64,000 nt of DNA from Sphingobacteriia bacterium RIFOXYC2_FULL_35_18. Its GTDB lineage: Bacteria > Bacteroidota > Bacteroidia > Chitinophagales > Chitinophagaceae. Every line of letters starts with the position of its first letter. The first letter of the stretch is position 1. Location of the stretch: NCBI GenBank assembly GCA_001829005.1, contig MIAG01000001.1:1083007-1147006 (forward strand), given 5' to 3'. The position numbers were made by a program, and so were the translations under genes. Below are positions 61,327 through 64,000 of the stretch, piece after piece. Under the pieces are notes generated by a model that saw nothing but the letters and a program-made list of their open reading frames with translations, ran no database searches and was not told the DNA's origin.

Positions 61327-62319
61327 ATGAAAGCTATTATACCAGTTGCGGGCGCAGGAACTAAACTAAGACCGCATACCTATACACAACCTAAGGCATT
61401 AATTCCTATTGCAGGAAAAACCATCCTAAGTTTTATTGTAGATCAATTAAGGGATGCGGGGATAAATGAATTTATTTTTATTGTTGGATACCTTGGCGAG
61501 AAAATTCAGGATTACGTTAAACAAACCTATCCAGATTTGACAACACATTTTGTTTTTCAAAATGAAAGACAGGGAACGGGACATGCAATTGAATTGACCA
61601 AAAACATTGTAGGGGAAGATGAAGTGTTTGTTGTTTTAGGCGATACAATATGCGAATACGATGTAAAGGAAGTGGTAGATAGTCCCTATAGTATGTTGGG
61701 CGTAAAAAAAGTAGATGATCCAAGAAATTTTGGCGTGGCTTCTATAGATGAAGAAGGATTTATTGAGCAAGTGGTAGAAAAGCCTTCTATTCCAAAAAGT
61801 AATATGGCATTGGTTGGGTTGTATAAAATTAAAGAGACCCATTTCTTATTTGAATGCTTGCATCATTTGTTTATGCAAGACATTAAAACACAGGGCGAGT
61901 ATAATTTAACCGACGCCTTAGATTGCATGATTAAAAGAGGTGCTAAATTTCAATCTTTTAAAGTAAAAAGTTGGTTCGATTGCGGTAAAAAAGAAAGTTT
62001 ACTTGAAAGCAATGCTACATTATTAAAAAAGTTCGGGGGCAATATTCAATACATACATGATTTTAAAGACACCATCATTATACCGCCGGTGAGTATTGCA
62101 CCTGGATGTGATATTTCTCATTCCATCATAGGACCGCATGTAGCCATAGGGGCTAATACCACAGTAAAACATTCTATTATTCGCGATAGCATCATTGGTT
62201 CTTATACCAATTTATTTGAAGTGGTTTTAGACAATTCATTAATTGGAAGTGATGCTTCTGTAAAAGGATTAAGTAGAAGTTTAAATATTGGAGATAATAC
62301 AGAGATTGATTTTGGTTAA
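61327..62319 (+). CDS. Sugar-1-phosphate nucleotidyltransferase with C-terminal left-handed beta-helix
   Basis: A 330-residue protein with the nucleotidyltransferase opening IIPVAGAGTKLRPHTYTQPKA and the second metal site in VVLGDTICEYD near 105. Residues 255-325 form hexapeptide-repeat strands (ISHSIIGPHVAIGANTTV, SIIGSYTNLF), a left-handed beta-helix as in glucose-1-phosphate thymidylyltransferases and GlmU. It charges a sugar with a nucleotide for cell-surface glycans. The specific sugar is unknown. Its stop overlaps by 4 bases with the convergent nitronate monooxygenase stop (shared TTAA). Confidence 0.9.
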   Translation: MKAIIPVAGAGTKLRPHTYTQPKALIPIAGKTILSFIVDQLRDAGINEFIFIVGYLGEKIQDYVKQTYPDLTTHFVFQNERQGTGHAIELTKNIVGEDEVFVVLGDTICEYDVKEVVDSPYSMLGVKKVDDPRNFGVASIDEEGFIEQVVEKPSIPKSNMALVGLYKIKETHFLFECLHHLFMQDIKTQGEYNLTDALDCMIKRGAKFQSFKVKSWFDCGKKESLLESNATLLKKFGGNIQYIHDFKDTIIIPPVSIAPGCDISHSIIGPHVAIGANTTVKHSIIRDSIIGSYTNLFEVVLDNSLIGSDASVKGLSRSLNIGDNTEIDFG

Positions 62320-63272
62320 ATGGGTTGAATCAATCCAACGCAGGCATTGAATTCAGTAACCATTTCAGCTACAATTTCCCCCGCTGTTTTTATTTCATTA
62401 ATTAAAGCAGACACTTGGCCAATTTCTAATTCTCCTTCAGAAAGGTCTCCTTCGAACATCCCTTTTTTGGCTCGGGCTCTGCCCAATAAATGGGTTAATT
62501 CAGCTTCGTCTGCTCCTCTTTGTTCTGCAGCAGCAACTTGATTAAAAAAATCATTTTTTAATAATCGAACCGGCACTAATTTTTTCATGCTCAGTTGGGT
62601 ATCTCCTTCACCTGCTTTAACTACTGCCTCTTTAAATTGCATATGCGAAGATGCTTCGTGGCTGCAAACAAAACGGCTGCCTACTTGAACTCCATCGGCG
62701 CCCAATGAAATGGCTGCATACATTTGCTGACCTGTTGCAATTCCACCAGCTGCAATCAATGGAATACGAATTTGTTTTTTAACAGCAGGTATTAATACAA
62801 GGGTAGTGGTTTCTTCTCTTCCGTTATGACCTCCTGCTTCAAAACCTTCTGCAACTACAGCATCACAACCAGCATCTTGGGCCTTTAGTGCAAATTTGGA
62901 ACTACTCACCACATGAACTACTTTGATTCCGTGTTGCTTAAATAACGGAGTATATGTTTTAGGATTGCCAGCACTTGTAAAAACAATGGGTACTTTTTCT
63001 TCAAAAATGATTTGTACAATCGCACCAAGGTCTGGATACAGCAGCGGAATATTTACTGCAAAGGGTTGATTGGTTGCTAATTTACATTGTTGAATATGTT
63101 CTCGTAAAACATCGGGATACATAGAGCCTGCACCAATTATACCTAATCCTCCTGCATTACTTACTGCACTGGCTAATTTCCAACCACTAGCCCAAATCAT
63201 TCCCGCCTGAATAATGGGGTATTTAATTCCAAATAACTGAGTTATAGTTGAAGGTTTGCCAATTAAATGCAT
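62316..63272 (-). CDS. Nitronate monooxygenase-family FMN enzyme
   Basis: A 318-residue TIM-barrel flavoprotein. Family motifs are IIQAGMIWASGWKLASAVSNAGGLGIIG (about 18-45), EGFEAGGHNG (about 142-151), and AAGGIATGQQMYAAISLGADGVQVGSRF (173-200). It corresponds to nitronate monooxygenase/2-nitropropane dioxygenase or the FabK-type enoyl-ACP reductase branch; the motif GGHNG favours the former. It lies 5 bases downstream of the SDR gene on the same strand and may be co-transcribed with it. Confidence 0.88.
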   Translation of the reverse strand: MHLIGKPSTITQLFGIKYPIIQAGMIWASGWKLASAVSNAGGLGIIGAGSMYPDVLREHIQQCKLATNQPFAVNIPLLYPDLGAIVQIIFEEKVPIVFTSAGNPKTYTPLFKQHGIKVVHVVSSSKFALKAQDAGCDAVVAEGFEAGGHNGREETTTLVLIPAVKKQIRIPLIAAGGIATGQQMYAAISLGADGVQVGSRFVCSHEASSHMQFKEAVVKAGEGDTQLSMKKLVPVRLLKNDFFNQVAAAEQRGADEAELTHLLGRARAKKGMFEGDLSEGELEIGQVSALINEIKTAGEIVAEMVTEFNACVGLIQPI

Positions 63273-63277
63273 AGGAT

Positions 63278-64000
63278 TTATTTATGTAAGTAAAAGGAGT
63301 TGGCTTGAGACAAACAAGTAACCACTAAATCATTGATACATACATGCGCAGGTAAAGTAGAAACATAATAAACAATCTCTGCTATATCTTTTGCTTCTAG
63401 GGCTTTATATCCATCATACACTACGTTTGCTTTTTGGTCGTCTCCTTTAAATCTTACTAAAGAAAATTCGGTTTCTGCTGCTCCAGGATGAATGGCAGTT
63501 ACTTTAATTTGATGCGGCAATAAATCGATACGCATTGCTTTACTAATTGCATCCACTGCGTGCTTAGAAGCACAGTAGCCATTGCCATCTTTATATACTT
63601 CTTTGCCAGCAGTAGAACCAATATTAATGATATGTCCCTTCTTCTTTGCAATCATCAATGGCAAAACCGCTTTTGATACATACATTAATCCTTTAACATT
63701 GGTATTGATCATAGTATCCCAATCGTCTAAATTGGCTAATTCAAAAGAGTCTCTGCCTAATGCTAATCCTGCATTGTTTAATAACACATCAATAGATTGC
63801 CATTCAATTGGTAAACTATTAATAGCAGTAAAAACGGCTTCTCTATCTTGAACGTCAAAACAAAGCGTATGAATTTTAACAGCAAAATTATTTTTTAACT
63901 CAGTGGCAAGTTCTGCTAATCTATCTGACCTTCTGCCTGTGATGATGCAGTTCCAACCAGCTGCAGCAAAATGTTCAGCGGTTGCTTTGCCAAAGCCAGC
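63278..64000 (-). CDS. Short-chain dehydrogenase/reductase, 5' end beyond the window
   Basis: An open frame continues to the right edge, so the true start lies outside; at least 240 codons are present. The incomplete N-terminus shows AGFGKATAEHFA, the end of the TGxxxGxG cofactor motif, then GRRSDRLAEL. The NNAG motif is at about 63770, the catalytic Tyr and Lys are in GYCASKHA, and the Ser in IINIGSTAG. This is a classical SDR using NAD(P)H; the motif HPGAAETEF follows. The substrate is unknown. It precedes the nitronate monooxygenase gene by 5 bases. Confidence 0.9.
   Translation of the reverse strand, partial: AGFGKATAEHFAAAGWNCIITGRRSDRLAELATELKNNFAVKIHTLCFDVQDREAVFTAINSLPIEWQSIDVLLNNAGLALGRDSFELANLDDWDTMINTNVKGLMYVSKAVLPLMIAKKKGHIINIGSTAGKEVYKDGNGYCASKHAVDAISKAMRIDLLPHQIKVTAIHPGAAETEFSLVRFKGDDQKANVVYDGYKALEAKDIAEIVYYVSTLPAHVCINDLVVTCLSQANSFYLHK

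Noticed and set aside
1..64000. tRNA, rRNA, CRISPR, insertion sequence, prophage or integron
   Set aside because: No cloverleaf, repeat-spacer array, transposase, integrase or phage structural gene was found in reading the intergenic spaces and proteins by eye; a covariance-model search would be needed to exclude small RNAs.

Overview
The window is AT-rich, densely coded bacterial DNA and reads as chromosome from the phylum Bacteroidota, most likely family Chitinophagaceae (a Sediminibacterium-like freshwater relative is my guess; this rests on gene content, not on a marker comparison). Supporting signs are the near absence of Shine-Dalgarno sequences before starts, TAnnTTTG promoter elements (the best is TTTG-N19-TAATTTTG before the SPFH gene at 38197), two LytTR two-component systems, a bacterial GGGP-synthase-like gene, the small families DUF4293 and DUF6427, and an AraC regulator with a metal-binding-like N-terminus. 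I see no rRNA, tRNA, CRISPR array, insertion sequence, prophage or plasmid module. The last gene (SDR oxidoreductase, 63278-64000) runs off the right edge.

Layout. 1-5.7 kb: membrane protein, dxs, a LytS/LytTR pair and an M28 peptidase. 5.7-10.5 kb: a small outer-membrane protein, a lipoprotein with four Big_5 domains and a C-terminal DUF3494 ice-binding domain, and an OmpA-family protein with two OmpA-like segments. 10.5-17.6 kb: a six-gene minus-strand run (AraC with HMA-like N-terminus, cupin, GH130, GT4 fused to an alpha/alpha-toroid, a 51-residue lmo0937-type membrane peptide, P-type ATPase); I regard it as the most system-like group here. 17.8-21.3 kb: a fully overlapping five-gene operon around an ABC-2 exporter. 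21.3-28.8 kb: minus-strand enzymes (two S33 hydrolases, class-IV aminotransferase, P1 peptidase, universal stress protein, NRAMP-like transporter, AlkB, PcrB/GGGPS). 29-32.5 kb: B12-dependent ribonucleotide reductase with a cluster of DnaA-box-like sequences in front. 32.6-38 kb: EF-hand-like repeat protein, GMC dehydrogenase with its small subunit, metG. 38.2-44.8 kb: SPFH protein with a ribbon-helix-helix protein, tandem LD-carboxypeptidases, tandem alpha/beta hydrolases, KUP potassium transporter. 45-50.7 kb: unknown secreted protein, DUF6427 membrane protein, purQ, and a split DsbD system. 50.8-53.4 kb: YHYH lipoprotein, MORN-repeat lipoprotein, SCO1, and an ECF sigma factor. 53.6-59.3 kb: uvrA and a TPR histidine kinase facing a LytTR regulator. 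59.5-64 kb: DUF4293, glyA, nucleotidyltransferase, nitronate monooxygenase, SDR.

How genes work together. Several groups look like working units: LytS with LytTR; ABC exporter with LolA-like lipoprotein carrier and methyltransferase; GMC large subunit with small subunit; free-standing DsbD-alpha domain with DsbD; YHYH/MORN/SCO1 for probable copper or oxidase maturation; glyA with DUF4293. Housekeeping genes (dxs, metG, purQ, uvrA, glyA, nrdJ) are scattered among envelope and stress genes, as expected of chromosomal core.
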